A stretch of 35,120 nt of DNA from JAKVAV01 sp964635965 (GCA_964635965.1 CAZWQX010000024.1:1-35120), one strand, 5' to 3'. Counted from the first letter of the stretch, positions 1 through 10,158 are shown. Notes: generated by a model from the letters alone, not told the origin. Numbers and translations are program-made.

Positions 1-1
1 T

Positions 2-421
2 ATGGATCAGTATTTTAGTGCCCAAGAAGACTACGTTTTACTGTACCCTGACGAGAAAGTAGTGCGTATGCTGCCAAACTCAAATCAATTGTTTACAGTG
101 GAGGGTTATAAGAAATTCTTGAATGTTCCATATTCCAATATTAAACTCTATTTATGCGTCGAAGCAGATTTTTTATTTGAACCATCAAACAATAAAACGG
201 ATAAAGCTTCAGAGGTTTATGTGAGTAGTGACGATGATGTTTTTTCTTCACCCTCCTATAAAAGAAATAGGATGATAACCAAAGAAGAAAAAAGTGTTAA
301 GCAGGAAGAGCCAATACTCATAAGTGAAGGGCTTTCAGACTGTTTGGATGAAGCTAAACTCATAAATGAAGTAGAAAGTGTATTCTCCGCGAAAAAAACA
401 TCTCCTGAAAAGGTTCCATAA
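2..421 (+). CDS. Partial eukaryote-like coding sequence (probably animal DNA)
   Basis: The open frame reads through a protein-like sequence with a YVLLYPD segment near residue 11, an LPNS...FTVEGYKKFL segment near 24-40, an IKLYLCVEADF segment near 47-57, then an acidic and lysine-rich linker. This spacing resembles an N-terminal region I recall from animal HECT/G2E3-like and transposon-derived proteins; that assignment is from memory and uncertain. It does not look bacterial: there is no ribosome-binding context and the stretch is AT-rich. The 5' end is probably cut by the window. The last 10-15 codons (from about 380) are antisense to the clear FG-GAP coding sequence, so natural sequence likely ends near 380. 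Alternative: a chance antisense frame, but its composition is more natural than the Ser/Leu-rich tail read on the opposite strand. Confidence 0.4.
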   Translation: MDQYFSAQEDYVLLYPDEKVVRMLPNSNQLFTVEGYKKFLNVPYSNIKLYLCVEADFLFEPSNNKTDKASEVYVSSDDDVFSSPSYKRNRMITKEEKSVKQEEPILISEGLSDCLDEAKLINEVESVFSAKKTSPEKVP

Positions 422-2694
422 AAAATATCCCAATCGAAGTCATTATCGGGATCTGCCAGTTCAAGTGACCAAATCCCATCTTCACTGCCAATACTGGTCA
501 AAAATTCAAAATTTCCTTCACCCAAATATTTCAATACAAAAATGGTATACCCCTGATCACTTTCTAAGGAAAAACATAAGTCGGCAATTCCATCCAAGTC
601 AATATCTTCCGGCGTTGTGACTCGCACATTACTCATCGCGCCATTGAGGTTAAAAGGCTCTTCTTCCAAGCTTATTGTTCTTCCCATATAGGTGAGGGAA
701 CCATTTATGTTTTCGAAAACCTTGAAATGAGGATCCGCTTCAGCTAGGTCAGGAGCATCACAAAGCACGAACAGATCTCCGTCACCATCATTGTCAAAAT
801 CGGTCGGAAAAAACTCGATTACAATCGTGGTGTCTTGAGAAATCGACAAAAGTGCCTGAGGATCTCCTATCACGTTGTTTATCAGGTTTTCGTACTGGAA
901 GAAATTTGTAAAATATTCACCCGTTACATCATCATTGGTCCGATAGTTAGCAATTAGGTCGAGATCAAAATCCCCATCCATATCGAAGAAGTTGAAATCG
1001 GAAAGGAAGGGGAAGGTATTTGTTACTTCAGGAGCTTCATTTAAGATCATTGGGCCTGAAAACACACCTGGATTGAACTGACGCCTTAGCCGAACTACAT
1101 TGAAAGGGAAAGAGCGTGACAGTATATCCTCCCTTCCATCTTGATCTATATCGAGAAAGAGCGTTTTATCGGCCGATTGCTCAAAGTATATTTGGTTGAA
1201 TTCTACATTATCCCATGTTCCTGTATTTTCAAGCCAAAACCCTCCTCCATTTATGTTGCTCGAAAGGTTGTGTGTCAAAAAGATGTCTGGTGTTCCGTCT
1301 TCGCTGATATCCGAAGCGTCTAATTCTTCAAGTTGATAAAGGTTTTGGTTGATATAGTTGGCCTCTCCAAAATTCATTTCCCCAAGGTTCGGGTAAAAAG
1401 CCGCCGTTCCATCGAATCGAGAACCTACCAAGACGTCACCCCATTCGTCGCCATTTACGTCTTTAATGGTAAGATTGGTAAGCAGCCCATGGTTATCTGT
1501 GAGGTTTGTAGGGTCATCAAAAAAACCCTCACTATTCTGGTGAAGTATTTGGAGTTTATTTCTGCGCTCTGATGCCACCAATAAATCGGGGAGCAGGTCT
1601 CCATTTACATCGCCAACATCAATACCTGAGGGAAGAACTTCGTGGAACTTTCGTTCTGCAATAGGGTAATTGTCATTAACTGCATTCTCAGAATCAAAAG
1701 AAGTACCGTTCAAATTCGTGTTCCATACTATTTCCCAATCTCCCGGAACTCCGATGATTGAATTTTCAAAACGAAACAAGTCTTTTCTGAAATCGAGATC
1801 GATATCGAAGAAAGCCATCGTACCAAAATCCGAAAGTGTTGAAGCAGTGAAGATTTCCTCTATTTCTTCTTCGACAAAGATCCCGTTTGAGTACCAATAG
1901 ATCGAAACAAGGTTGATTCCACCGTTGTCCAAGAGGGCAAAATCCAGATCACCATCGTTGTCAATATCTGTGGGTCTTAAGATTTGCTTGAAGTTGTTGG
2001 ACAGTGCCAGGGAAGGACTCGAAGGGAAAAGGCCTCCACCCTGATTGTAAAAGAATAGAATATCCTCAGAGTCCGTCTCGGGTAAACCGATCAAGATATC
2101 TTCAATGTTGTCTCCCGTAAAATCAGCTGAGTATACAACCGGATCTGCCGAACTTGTTTGATAAACCAATTCAAAAGAACCAAAACCTTCCGACCCGTTA
2201 TTTCTCAAAAAACCGACGCCATTGCCCCCTGGAAAAGCCAAAAGAACATCCATATCGTTGTCACTGTCAAGATCGGCAATGTCATACGTATGGATAGTAG
2301 GCACATCATCATAGATCACGATTTCAGAACCAAATAACCCGATTCCATTGTTTTCTACCCAAATGAGCTTATTCTCTTCACTTCCGTAAATGACAAGATC
2401 CAAATCCTCATCTCCATCTATGTCAGAAGCGAAGAAGCTAATCTCTCCTTCGATATTTTGAGCAATTGTAACTGGATCAGCGAATTGACCGGTTCCATCG
2501 TTCTGAAACCAAATGACTGAATGTTGACTTAATGCATTGGAAACTACATCGAGATGACCATCTCCGTTTAAATCATGGAACTCAGATTGCGTTGGACGGA
2601 TGGAAGGATCAGTAATTAATTCGGGTGCCAAGAACTGACCACAGCAAATGGAAGAAAGAATTAATCCCGCGATAAATAGACACGACCGTTTCAA
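256..2694 (-). CDS. Secreted FG-GAP/VCBS repeat protein, 3' end apparently truncated
   Basis: The protein opens with a signal peptide (MKRSCLFIAGLILSSICCGQ) and then carries many repeats with calcium-loop motifs of the type DxNxDGxxD or DxDxDxxxD (for example DLNGDGHLD, DIDGDEDLD, DLDSDNDMD, DFDNDGDGD). These are typical of integrin-like beta-propeller proteins exported by Bacteroidota. Bacterial-looking sequence continues to about GDVFFAENTL (near 380). The remaining ~40 residues to the stop at 256 are Ser/Leu-rich, match no sorting domain and are antisense to the plus-strand frame, so the true C-terminus, where a T9SS sorting domain would be expected, is probably missing. The start is a TTG at 2692-2694 (ATT at 2698-2700 is the alternative), just after an in-frame TAA. 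It lies 100 bases downstream of the OmpA gene and may belong to the same surface-module operon. Confidence 0.8.
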   Translation of the reverse strand: MKRSCLFIAGLILSSICCGQFLAPELITDPSIRPTQSEFHDLNGDGHLDVVSNALSQHSVIWFQNDGTGQFADPVTIAQNIEGEISFFASDIDGDEDLDLVIYGSEENKLIWVENNGIGLFGSEIVIYDDVPTIHTYDIADLDSDNDMDVLLAFPGGNGVGFLRNNGSEGFGSFELVYQTSSADPVVYSADFTGDNIEDILIGLPETDSEDILFFYNQGGGLFPSSPSLALSNNFKQILRPTDIDNDGDLDFALLDNGGINLVSIYWYSNGIFVEEEIEEIFTASTLSDFGTMAFFDIDLDFRKDLFRFENSIIGVPGDWEIVWNTNLNGTSFDSENAVNDNYPIAERKFHEVLPSGIDVGDVNGDLLPDLLVASERRNKLQILHQNSEGFFDDPTNLTDNHGLLTNLTIKDVNGDEWGDVLVGSRFDGTAAFYPNLGEMNFGEANYINQNLYQLEELDASDISEDGTPDIFLTHNLSSNINGGGFWLENTGTWDNVEFNQIYFEQSADKTLFLDIDQDGREDILSRSFPFNVVRLRRQFNPGVFSGPMILNEAPEVTNTFPFLSDFNFFDMDGDFDLDLIANYRTNDDVTGEYFTNFFQYENLINNVIGDPQALLSISQDTTIVIEFFPTDFDNDGDGDLFVLCDAPDLAEADPHFKVFENINGSLTYMGRTISLEEEPFNLNGAMSNVRVTTPEDIDLDGIADLCFSLESDQGYTIFVLKYLGEGNFEFLTSIGSEDGIWSLELADPDNDFDWDIFYGTFSGDVFFAENTLSTSFMSLASSKQSESPSLMSIGSSCLTLFSSLVIILFLL

Positions 2695-2794
2695 AGCAAT
2701 AGATTAGTCTTTGAAAGATAATTCTTTTTGTACAGACCTGCTTAAAAGGTATTTAAAGAAATGGTTAAGCGATGAGACAATTCAATCTTCTTAC

Positions 2795-4159
2795 CTAAAG
2801 TTCCCTGAAGTAAATCTCTACCCTTCTGTTTTTTGCTCGTCCTTCTGCCGTAGCATTTGTTGTTAATGGCTCACGCTCCCCAAAACCTTCCGTTTTTACT
2901 CTATCCGGTTCCACACCGTTAATGAGAAGCCATTCTTTAACTGATGCCGCGCGGTTATCACTCAAAATTTGATTGTAGGCATCGGAGGCGACAGCATCAG
3001 TGTGACCATCGATTTTTACATAAATCTGGGGATACTTATCTAAGATATCGGCCACAGCATCAAGAACTTTAATGTAAGTCGCGGTGATGTTGTATTTGTC
3101 ATATTCGAAATACACAAAACGGATTTTCGTCTCCTCATCCAACAGCTCTTCCAATGTCATTGCACCGATATCGGTGTTTTTGGTTTCCTCACCTCCCTTC
3201 TCAACAATCAGGACAGGCTCTTTGATTACTTCGGCAGTATCTTCTTCCAAGGTATCTATAGCAGATTCGATGATTATGTCTGTCAGGAAAATATTCGATA
3301 ATGAATCGTTCCTATTACTGGAGAAGTAACCTACACTATCTGAGGTCATAAAAAAGTATGAGTCGAAATCCGAACTATTGTAGGAAAATGGCTCAGGTAT
3401 TGACCATTCTTGCCAACTCGAATCCAGTTTCTTCGAATAGTAGATATCGTAGTTGTCTTCGCTTCCTCTACCATTGGTAGAAAAGAAAAGCAGTTCTGTT
3501 CCGGTGTGGTAAAAAGGACTGATTTCGTTCAAATCAGTATTAATGGATGCGCCCAAAGTCATTGGTGCATTCCAACCTTCACCGTTTTTTGTGGAGACAA
3601 ATAAATCGTTTCCCGTACTATCCACTTCCGTAGTTGGCAAACTCCATAGAATGAATGATTCATCCGAAGCGACATAAGCACTGTAAAAAGTCGCTTTGAC
3701 GTTTAATTCGGGAACAACCATCGTTTCGGGTTCCCCCCATTTTTGCTCCGATTCATTCCAGGCACTTACAGATACCCCGGGGACTGATGCTCGACCATTG
3801 GTCGCCTGGTGCAACAAAAAGAGTTTTTGGCCATCATCAGAAATTCCAACCACGGCATTGCTCCATTTATCGTTGAGATCGGCTAACCCTTCAGCATCTG
3901 TGAATTCTCCTTCATTAAATCTCGATATCCAAATATCTTGACCCGAAAATTTACCTCCAACATTACCGGGGTGAAAGGTCCTTGTAAAGAAAAGCATCTT
4001 GCCATCAGGACTGAATATCGGTAAACTTTCTTCAGCTGAAGAGTTGAGTTGATTGCTCAGCTTTTTCGGAGGAGTGAATCGAATGGTGTCATTTTGATCT
4101 TGAGCGTAACCAAATGTGTAGCTAATCAAAGCGATGATCAGTATTAATCCTTTTCTCAT
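2795..4159 (-). CDS. OmpA-family protein with PD40/WD40-like propeller
   Basis: A 454-residue exported protein with signal peptide (MRKGLILIIALISYTFGYAQ). Residues ~30-290 hold PD40-type propeller repeats (SPDGKMLFFTR, DGQKLFLLH, ELLFFSTNGR, VGYFSSNR). After an acidic linker, residues ~342-454 form an OmpA-like peptidoglycan-binding domain: FVYFEYDKYNI, then KIDGHTDAVASDAYNQILSD, then GFGEREPLTTN and KNRRVEI. In the family this domain grips peptidoglycan from the outer-membrane side. The ATG shares one base with the stop of the upstream PorP gene (TAATG at 4157-4161), so the two are probably translationally coupled. Such OmpA/PD40 proteins commonly accompany PorP/SprF and type B T9SS substrates; an anchoring role in that complex is inferred. 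Confidence 0.9.
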   Translation of the reverse strand: MRKGLILIIALISYTFGYAQDQNDTIRFTPPKKLSNQLNSSAEESLPIFSPDGKMLFFTRTFHPGNVGGKFSGQDIWISRFNEGEFTDAEGLADLNDKWSNAVVGISDDGQKLFLLHQATNGRASVPGVSVSAWNESEQKWGEPETMVVPELNVKATFYSAYVASDESFILWSLPTTEVDSTGNDLFVSTKNGEGWNAPMTLGASINTDLNEISPFYHTGTELLFFSTNGRGSEDNYDIYYSKKLDSSWQEWSIPEPFSYNSSDFDSYFFMTSDSVGYFSSNRNDSLSNIFLTDIIIESAIDTLEEDTAEVIKEPVLIVEKGGEETKNTDIGAMTLEELLDEETKIRFVYFEYDKYNITATYIKVLDAVADILDKYPQIYVKIDGHTDAVASDAYNQILSDNRAASVKEWLLINGVEPDRVKTEGFGEREPLTTNATAEGRAKNRRVEIYFREL

Positions 4160-5163
4160 TACTTCTGAATTTTCCGATTAAACTGAAAACCAAGAACTAT
4201 CTCGTGGCTACCACTGCTCAGATCATTTATATCTGAAGTAACGTAGTCATATGCGTAGGCCAACCTCATGTAATCAGTGATATTGGCACCAAGAATTACT
4301 GAAACAGCATCCTCGTTTCTGTATGATAAACCCAATCTAAACCTTTTATCCCACTCAGCCATCACATTAAAATCAACTGAAAGGGGAGAAGGAGGTCTGA
4401 CCTTCACCATAAAACTAGGTGTTAGATCTATTTTTTCGCTTACTGTGAATCGGTATCCGGATGTAATGTAGTGGTGCATTTCCAAACGCGTATCACTCAG
4501 GTTGAGTGGGGTTTCTTCGTTACCCAAAACAATTCTATTCTGACCTAATTGGTAAACCGAATATCCTAGAAACGCTCTTTCACCATATACATAGACTCCT
4601 GCGTTGATATCAAAGAGGTTCGAGTTACTGCCGTTTGCAATGAAATCATTGTAGGTATTATCGGCTTCATTTTCCAGAATTATATTACTTCTGTCAAGGG
4701 TGAAACCATACCATCCAAGACTAATTCCTCCTGCTACCCAATAGCTTTCACCAATTGGATGATGGTAAGAATAGCTTGCCATTACGGATGTCCTTTCAAA
4801 CACCCCATATTCATCACGCGCTACTAATCCACCAACCACATGCTTCGGAAAACGCTCACTTTTTTCTTGGCGAAGGAGTTCAGGATGACTTATTGGTATA
4901 GAATACAGCGTGCCACTTGGTGGTGGAATCTTTCCTAGGTTCACCGTTCCACTTACATAATAGGTTTGAGGAGCCCCATCAAAACCTGCCCATTGTTGTC
5001 TAAAGCCAAGATTAATATCAATATCCGTGTTCAAACTTGAAGCGGCGGGGTTCAGCACATAAGGATTATTCATGTACTGACTAAACTGAGGTAGCTGTTG
5101 TGCTTTCACCATGAATGAGGCGAAAAACGTCAGCAAGAAGGCTAAAGTGATTCTCTTTTCCAT
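4159..5163 (-). CDS. PorP/SprF family outer-membrane protein (module 1)
   Basis: A 334-residue protein with signal peptide (MEKRITLAFLLTFFASFMVKAQ) and the family's N-terminal signature QLPQFSQYMNNPYVLNPAAS. The rest is alternating beta-strand sequence as in an outer-membrane barrel, ending with the family-like strand EIVLGFQF. PorP/SprF proteins in Flavobacterium are needed for secretion or surface attachment of cognate T9SS type B substrates such as SprB. The adhesin gene lies immediately upstream (3 bases apart, 5164-5166) and the OmpA gene overlaps its stop codon, so this is a three-gene unit and the HYR adhesin is its likely client. It is not the essential PorP of the core secretion machinery as far as context shows. 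Confidence 0.9.
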   Translation of the reverse strand: MEKRITLAFLLTFFASFMVKAQQLPQFSQYMNNPYVLNPAASSLNTDIDINLGFRQQWAGFDGAPQTYYVSGTVNLGKIPPPSGTLYSIPISHPELLRQEKSERFPKHVVGGLVARDEYGVFERTSVMASYSYHHPIGESYWVAGGISLGWYGFTLDRSNIILENEADNTYNDFIANGSNSNLFDINAGVYVYGERAFLGYSVYQLGQNRIVLGNEETPLNLSDTRLEMHHYITSGYRFTVSEKIDLTPSFMVKVRPPSPLSVDFNVMAEWDKRFRLGLSYRNEDAVSVILGANITDYMRLAYAYDYVTSDINDLSSGSHEIVLGFQFNRKIQK

Positions 5164-5166
5164 GGT

Positions 5167-8100
5167 TTAACGAATTATATTTACGGTTCCGTTCAAGTTC
5201 TCTTTTCCGGATTGGTTATAGTCGATGATGTAATAGTATGAACCAGCCGGTAACTCCTCTCCATCTCTTCTGCCGTCCCAAGGTTCATTGTATCCTGCTG
5301 AACTGAACACCTCGTTACCCCAGCGATTGAATATTTGAACGAAGACATCAGGGTAGTCTTCAATTTCAGGGATATTCCATGTGTCATTTACTCCGTCTCC
5401 ATCAGGAGTAATGGTATTTGGAATTTCAATGAAAACCTTAATGGTAATTGAATCGGTTTGAACACAACCAAGTGGAGTGGTATAGGTAATAAAGTATTGT
5501 GTAGTCTCTCCGGGACTCGCAATTGGGTCTAAACAATCTGTGCAGTCCAAACCATCGGGAGGACTCCACTCAACGCTGCCATCAGGAGGAGTAACAAAAG
5601 CAGTGATATTTGCATCTCCTCCCAGGATGATATTTTGATCAGGACCTGCGTCAACAATAACACCTGTTTCAACAAAAACTGAAATGGTATCAGTAAGAAT
5701 CTCACATCCGTTCTCGGGATCTATAGACCATACAAAAGTGTTGATTCCCGAACCGAGTTGGTTGACTTGTGTGATAGGTGAATTTGGTGAAGCAATCTCA
5801 CCTTCGCCTTCAATGATAAACCAAAGCCCTGTTCCGAATTCGGGAGTATTTCCACTCAATGTGGTGCTTGTGGCGTCACAGTTGTTTTGATCGGGACCTG
5901 CCTCAGGACGAGTTGTTTGAGCCAAAACTTCGACATCATAATTGCAGATGGCAATGTTTCCATTAATATCGGTGATTTCAAATTCTACAGAGCTGATACC
6001 AATAGGAAAAACACTGCCACTTTCCGGACCGACGGTTTGAACGATGGAAGCTATTCCGCAGCTATCCGCAGCGATTGGCAATGGAAGTTCAACAATGATA
6101 TCACAGCTAACAAATGTCTCAGGACAATCAACGAATGGAGGAGTAACGTCTTCTACCGTGATTGAAAATGAGCAACTGGACTCATTCGTGGCATCATCTG
6201 TTGCCGTGAAAACTATAGTGTAGACTCCAGGACTTAGTGAAGTGCCGGGAACAGGTCCTTCCGTTTGAGCTACCGTGGCTCCGCAATTATCCGTTGCCGT
6301 CGGTACCGTGAATGTCACCAAACTGTCGCATACATTTGGTTCCAAGGTGATGATGATGTCCTCAAGACAATCTTCAAAAACGGGAGATTCTAAATCTTCT
6401 ACAATCACTTCATAAGAACAGGTTGCCGTATTCCCTGCCTCATCCGTAGCTTCGAAACTTAATGTGCTTGTGCCTACAGGGAATTCTGATCCGGAAATAG
6501 GTCCCCCGGTTTGTACAATATCGATATCCCCTGGGCAATTATCTATTGCATTGGGAACATCAAATGAAAATACTGCGCCACATATTCCGGGATCATTTTC
6601 AAGCGTTACCGTTTCAGGACAGGTGAAAACAGGAGGTTCAGCATCTACAACTTCAACCGTGAATGAGCATGTAGTCGTATTTCCACTGAAATCTTCTGCT
6701 TCAAACGTAACTGTGGTAGAGCCGACAGGAAATTCTGATCCTGAAGACAAACCTTCAATAAGAGACACGGTAACTTCCCCACAATCATCTGAGGCAATTG
6801 GCGCCTCATACGTTACAACTGCACCACAAATACCTGGCTCGGCGTTAGTGGTAATATCTTCAGGGCAAGTAATTGTAGGGGGTTCATCCTCAAATACCGT
6901 TACATTAAAGCTACATGTAACACTATTCCCGGCGTCGTCAACTGCTTCAAAAGTCACTATGGTCACTCCGGCTGGAAAAGCTGTTCCTGAAATCGGGCCC
7001 GCTATCTGAACAATGCTCGCAACACCGCAATTGTCCGTAGCGGTAGCATCAGGGAAGTTTACGATGGTGCTGCAATCGGGACCCGCATTTACCACGATGT
7101 CATCAGGGCAATCAATAATCGGATCTTCAACGTCTTCAACAATTATGTTAAATGAGCAGGTCGAAACATTTCCTGCTACATCTACGGCTTCAAAGGAGAT
7201 AACCGTTGTTCCACCAGGAAAAGCGCTTCCTGAAGGCAGGCCTGCTACCTGACCAGGTACTACCGCTCCGTCGCAATTATCGTTTGCCGTTGGTGCAGTG
7301 AAATTGACCACTGCCTCACAAACGCCCGGTTCCGTCTGAACCACAATGTCAGAAGGGCAGTCCAAAACAGGTCCTTCATCATCTTCTACAGTAATGGTAA
7401 AGGTGCAAGTTGCCGTATTTCCACTTATGTCGGTTACCGTGTATTCTTCAATGGTGGTTCCAACAGGAAAGAAACTGCCCGAACCCAAACCTGAACTCAA
7501 AACGGTTGATTCAACAGCACAATCGTCTGTTCCGACAGGAGGGGTGTAGTTGACGGTTGCTCCACACAAATCAGCTTCAGCTGATACGACTATATCAGCA
7601 GGGCACGTAATTTCAGGATCAACTTGATCGAGTAGCGTAACCGTGAATGTACAGACTGTAGAATTTCCTATGTCGTCAAGCGCCTCAAAAGTTACATCAG
7701 TCGTTCCCGTTGAGAAAACATCACCTGATGCCGGGCCGCTTATGAGCGTTATGCTTGCCACTCCGCAATTATCCGTGGCAGTAGGAGTGGTGTAATTCAC
7801 AATTTGATCGCAGTTACCAATGGGAAGGGTGATAATTGTATCGTTTGGACAAACGATAATGGGCGACTCTTCGTCATTCACGGTAACATCAAAACTACAC
7901 TGGGCCGTATTTCCCGAAATATCCTCTACTTCAAATGTTACTGTAGTACTACCAACGGGAAAAACATCACCTGAGGGCAGACCTGCGATCAAATTTACGG
8001 ATTGAACCCCGCAATTATCTGATGTTGTAGGAGGATCATAAATCACAGTCGCGCCACACACCGCAGGGTCATTTGAAACAATAATGTCTGCGGGGCAGGT

Positions 8101-10158
8101 GATTTCGGGGTCTGAATCATCAACGACTATAATGTTAAAACTACACAGAGCCGTATTTCCTGATTCGTCTTCGGCGGTAAATTCTACCGTTGTTGAACCT
8201 GCAGGGAAAGTCGATCCACTTATGGGGCCTGCGGTCTGCGTAATGGTAACTGAAGAACAAGAGTCAGTGGCTGTGGGAGTTGTGAAATTAACAACGGCCT
8301 CACAATCACCGGGGCCTGCATTTACAATAAGGTCTGCCGGGCAATCAAAAACCGGGTTGCTCGTTTCCTCGATGCTTATATCGAAGCTGCAAGTAGCGGT
8401 ATTACCTGAAGCATCTACAACTTCATATTGAACGGTATAATCTCCTGCATTCAATGTACTTCCTGAAGAAGGACCACTTATCAAGTTTAAAACTGCACCG
8501 GGGCAGTTATCCGAAAAGGTTGGGTCTGAGTAGGTGATTGTCGTGTCACAAGCTCCTGACAAAATGGTCAACACAATATCGGCAGGGCAGGTTATTGTGG
8601 GCGATTGATCATCTTCAACGATTATATTAAAAGCACAAATTGTTTGATTCCCTGCAGCATCTTCAGCTGTAAACTCTATCGGAGTAGGCCCTACAGGGAA
8701 TACTGATCCGGATACGGGGCCTCCCGTTTGCGTAATGGTTCCTCCGGGGCAATTCTCTGTAAAAGTCGGATCGCTAAAAGTCACAGTCGTTTCGCAGAGC
8801 CCGGGGTCAGCGGGAACTATAATATCCGACGGACAATCTATGACAGGAGCTTCGTTGTCCTCAACGGTAACGGTAAAACTGCAGGTCGCCGTATTTCCTG
8901 CCTCATCCGTAACCTCATAGGTTTCGGTGGTCGTACCGATTGGGAAAGTAGCTCCGGGACCCAAACCGGCTATCAGAATGGTACTTGGATTGGGGCAATT
9001 GTCCGTTCCCGTAGGTGGGGTGTAAGTTACAACGGCATCACAAGCTCCGGGATCTGTATCCACTACAATATCAGATGGACAAGTTATTTCAGGGTCGGTA
9101 TCTTCGGAGATGGTAATGTCAAACGTACAAGTGGCAGAGTTACCCGCTGCGTCAGTTGCCGTAAATTCAATTGTCGAAATCCCGACAGGAAAAAGACTCC
9201 CCGATGGAAGACCTTGCGTCTGGACTACCGTCACACCTGGACAATTATCACTTGCAGTAGGAGTTGAGAAAATAACAATGTCTTCACAATTTGGCGGAGG
9301 CGCTACCTGCAAAATGTCTGATGGACAATTATCAAACACCGGGGGAGCAACGTCAACAACTGTAATATTAAAGCTGCAAATCGCGGTTGTTCCAAATTGA
9401 TCTTGTACTTGATATGTTTCAACGGTTGTTCCGACCGGGAAACTACTTCCTGAGCCCAGACCTCCGATTTGTGAAGTTACGGCAGGACCACAGAGATCAC
9501 TCCCGATAGGTGGAGTATAATTTACAATTGTATCACAAGCTGTTTCAACGTTTACGGTGATATCGGCAGGACATATTATTTCGGGATCATTGACGTCGTT
9601 TACAAATACGATTACCCGACAAAAGTCATTATTTCCAGCGCCGTCGGTAACTTGAAAGTCCAGGAAATTCTCCCCAACGGGAAAAGCCGATCCCGAAGGA
9701 AGGCCACCAAATTGGGTCACGGTGACTGGTCCGCAGTTATCTGTAGCTGTTGGTATTGAGAAATTTACAATTTGTGTACAGGCACCTGCATTGGCATCAA
9801 CAATGATATCAGGAGGACAATCTATCACCGGAGATTCAATATCATTAACTGTCACATTAAATGAGCATACATCGACGTCTCCTTCATCGTTGGTCACTGT
9901 GTATTCGACCACGGTTGTCCCAACGGGAAAAGAAGCTCCTGAAGGAAGCCCACCCGTTAAGGTGGTAGTAATATTCGTTCCCGTTCCCGTTCCAATTGGT
10001 TCGGTGTAGGTCACCACTGCCTCGCAAAGACCCGGATCGTTATCGGCAGAAATATCTGCCGGACAGGTGATTGTCACCTGAGCATGGACTGGTACTGCGA
10101 AAAGGAAGAGTATTGCTAATATTGAAAGACGAAGGATAACGATAGGCGGGTTTTTCAT
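5167..10158 (-). CDS. Giant HYR-repeat adhesin with T9SS type B C-terminal domain
   Basis: A 1663-residue secreted protein with signal peptide (residues 1-27, ending VPVHAQ). Residues ~28-1395 are 17 tandem HYR-type immunoglobulin-like repeats of ~84 residues. Each begins near (I/V)xCPxDI, has a second Cys about 15 residues later, a central DNC or similar, GxFPVGTT, and a closing GNxxxCxFxVxVxD; the many cysteines suggest one or two disulfides per repeat. The last repeat is shorter and divergent. Next come two PKD/SprB-like segments containing AGPDQN (~1400-1580), then a gliding/T9SS type B domain at ~1585-1663 with ITPDGDGVNDTW and IFNRWGNEVF, ending IIR. It is the first gene of a unit with PorP/SprF and OmpA genes. 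Role inferred: cell-surface adhesin for attachment or gliding. Confidence 0.92.
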   Translation of the reverse strand: MKNPPIVILRLSILAILFLFAVPVHAQVTITCPADISADNDPGLCEAVVTYTEPIGTGTGTNITTTLTGGLPSGASFPVGTTVVEYTVTNDEGDVDVCSFNVTVNDIESPVIDCPPDIIVDANAGACTQIVNFSIPTATDNCGPVTVTQFGGLPSGSAFPVGENFLDFQVTDGAGNNDFCRVIVFVNDVNDPEIICPADITVNVETACDTIVNYTPPIGSDLCGPAVTSQIGGLGSGSSFPVGTTVETYQVQDQFGTTAICSFNITVVDVAPPVFDNCPSDILQVAPPPNCEDIVIFSTPTASDNCPGVTVVQTQGLPSGSLFPVGISTIEFTATDAAGNSATCTFDITISEDTDPEITCPSDIVVDTDPGACDAVVTYTPPTGTDNCPNPSTILIAGLGPGATFPIGTTTETYEVTDEAGNTATCSFTVTVEDNEAPVIDCPSDIIVPADPGLCETTVTFSDPTFTENCPGGTITQTGGPVSGSVFPVGPTPIEFTAEDAAGNQTICAFNIIVEDDQSPTITCPADIVLTILSGACDTTITYSDPTFSDNCPGAVLNLISGPSSGSTLNAGDYTVQYEVVDASGNTATCSFDISIEETSNPVFDCPADLIVNAGPGDCEAVVNFTTPTATDSCSSVTITQTAGPISGSTFPAGSTTVEFTAEDESGNTALCSFNIIVVDDSDPEITCPADIIVSNDPAVCGATVIYDPPTTSDNCGVQSVNLIAGLPSGDVFPVGSTTVTFEVEDISGNTAQCSFDVTVNDEESPIIVCPNDTIITLPIGNCDQIVNYTTPTATDNCGVASITLISGPASGDVFSTGTTDVTFEALDDIGNSTVCTFTVTLLDQVDPEITCPADIVVSAEADLCGATVNYTPPVGTDDCAVESTVLSSGLGSGSFFPVGTTIEEYTVTDISGNTATCTFTITVEDDEGPVLDCPSDIVVQTEPGVCEAVVNFTAPTANDNCDGAVVPGQVAGLPSGSAFPGGTTVISFEAVDVAGNVSTCSFNIIVEDVEDPIIDCPDDIVVNAGPDCSTIVNFPDATATDNCGVASIVQIAGPISGTAFPAGVTIVTFEAVDDAGNSVTCSFNVTVFEDEPPTITCPEDITTNAEPGICGAVVTYEAPIASDDCGEVTVSLIEGLSSGSEFPVGSTTVTFEAEDFSGNTTTCSFTVEVVDAEPPVFTCPETVTLENDPGICGAVFSFDVPNAIDNCPGDIDIVQTGGPISGSEFPVGTSTLSFEATDEAGNTATCSYEVIVEDLESPVFEDCLEDIIITLEPNVCDSLVTFTVPTATDNCGATVAQTEGPVPGTSLSPGVYTIVFTATDDATNESSCSFSITVEDVTPPFVDCPETFVSCDIIVELPLPIAADSCGIASIVQTVGPESGSVFPIGISSVEFEITDINGNIAICNYDVEVLAQTTRPEAGPDQNNCDATSTTLSGNTPEFGTGLWFIIEGEGEIASPNSPITQVNQLGSGINTFVWSIDPENGCEILTDTISVFVETGVIVDAGPDQNIILGGDANITAFVTPPDGSVEWSPPDGLDCTDCLDPIASPGETTQYFITYTTPLGCVQTDSITIKVFIEIPNTITPDGDGVNDTWNIPEIEDYPDVFVQIFNRWGNEVFSSAGYNEPWDGRRDGEELPAGSYYYIIDYNQSGKENLNGTVNIIR

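Noticed and set aside
2695..2794. Separate promoter for the FG-GAP gene (minus-strand TACCTTTT)
   Set aside because: The last base departs from the -7 consensus and no -33 element is seen; co-transcription with the OmpA gene is equally possible.
6464..9400. Several long plus-strand frames inside the HYR adhesin (6464-7009, 8084-8431, 8728-9267)
   Set aside because: They are antisense shadows of a periodic coding sequence: Ser/Thr/Val-rich, repeating with the HYR period, and without start context.
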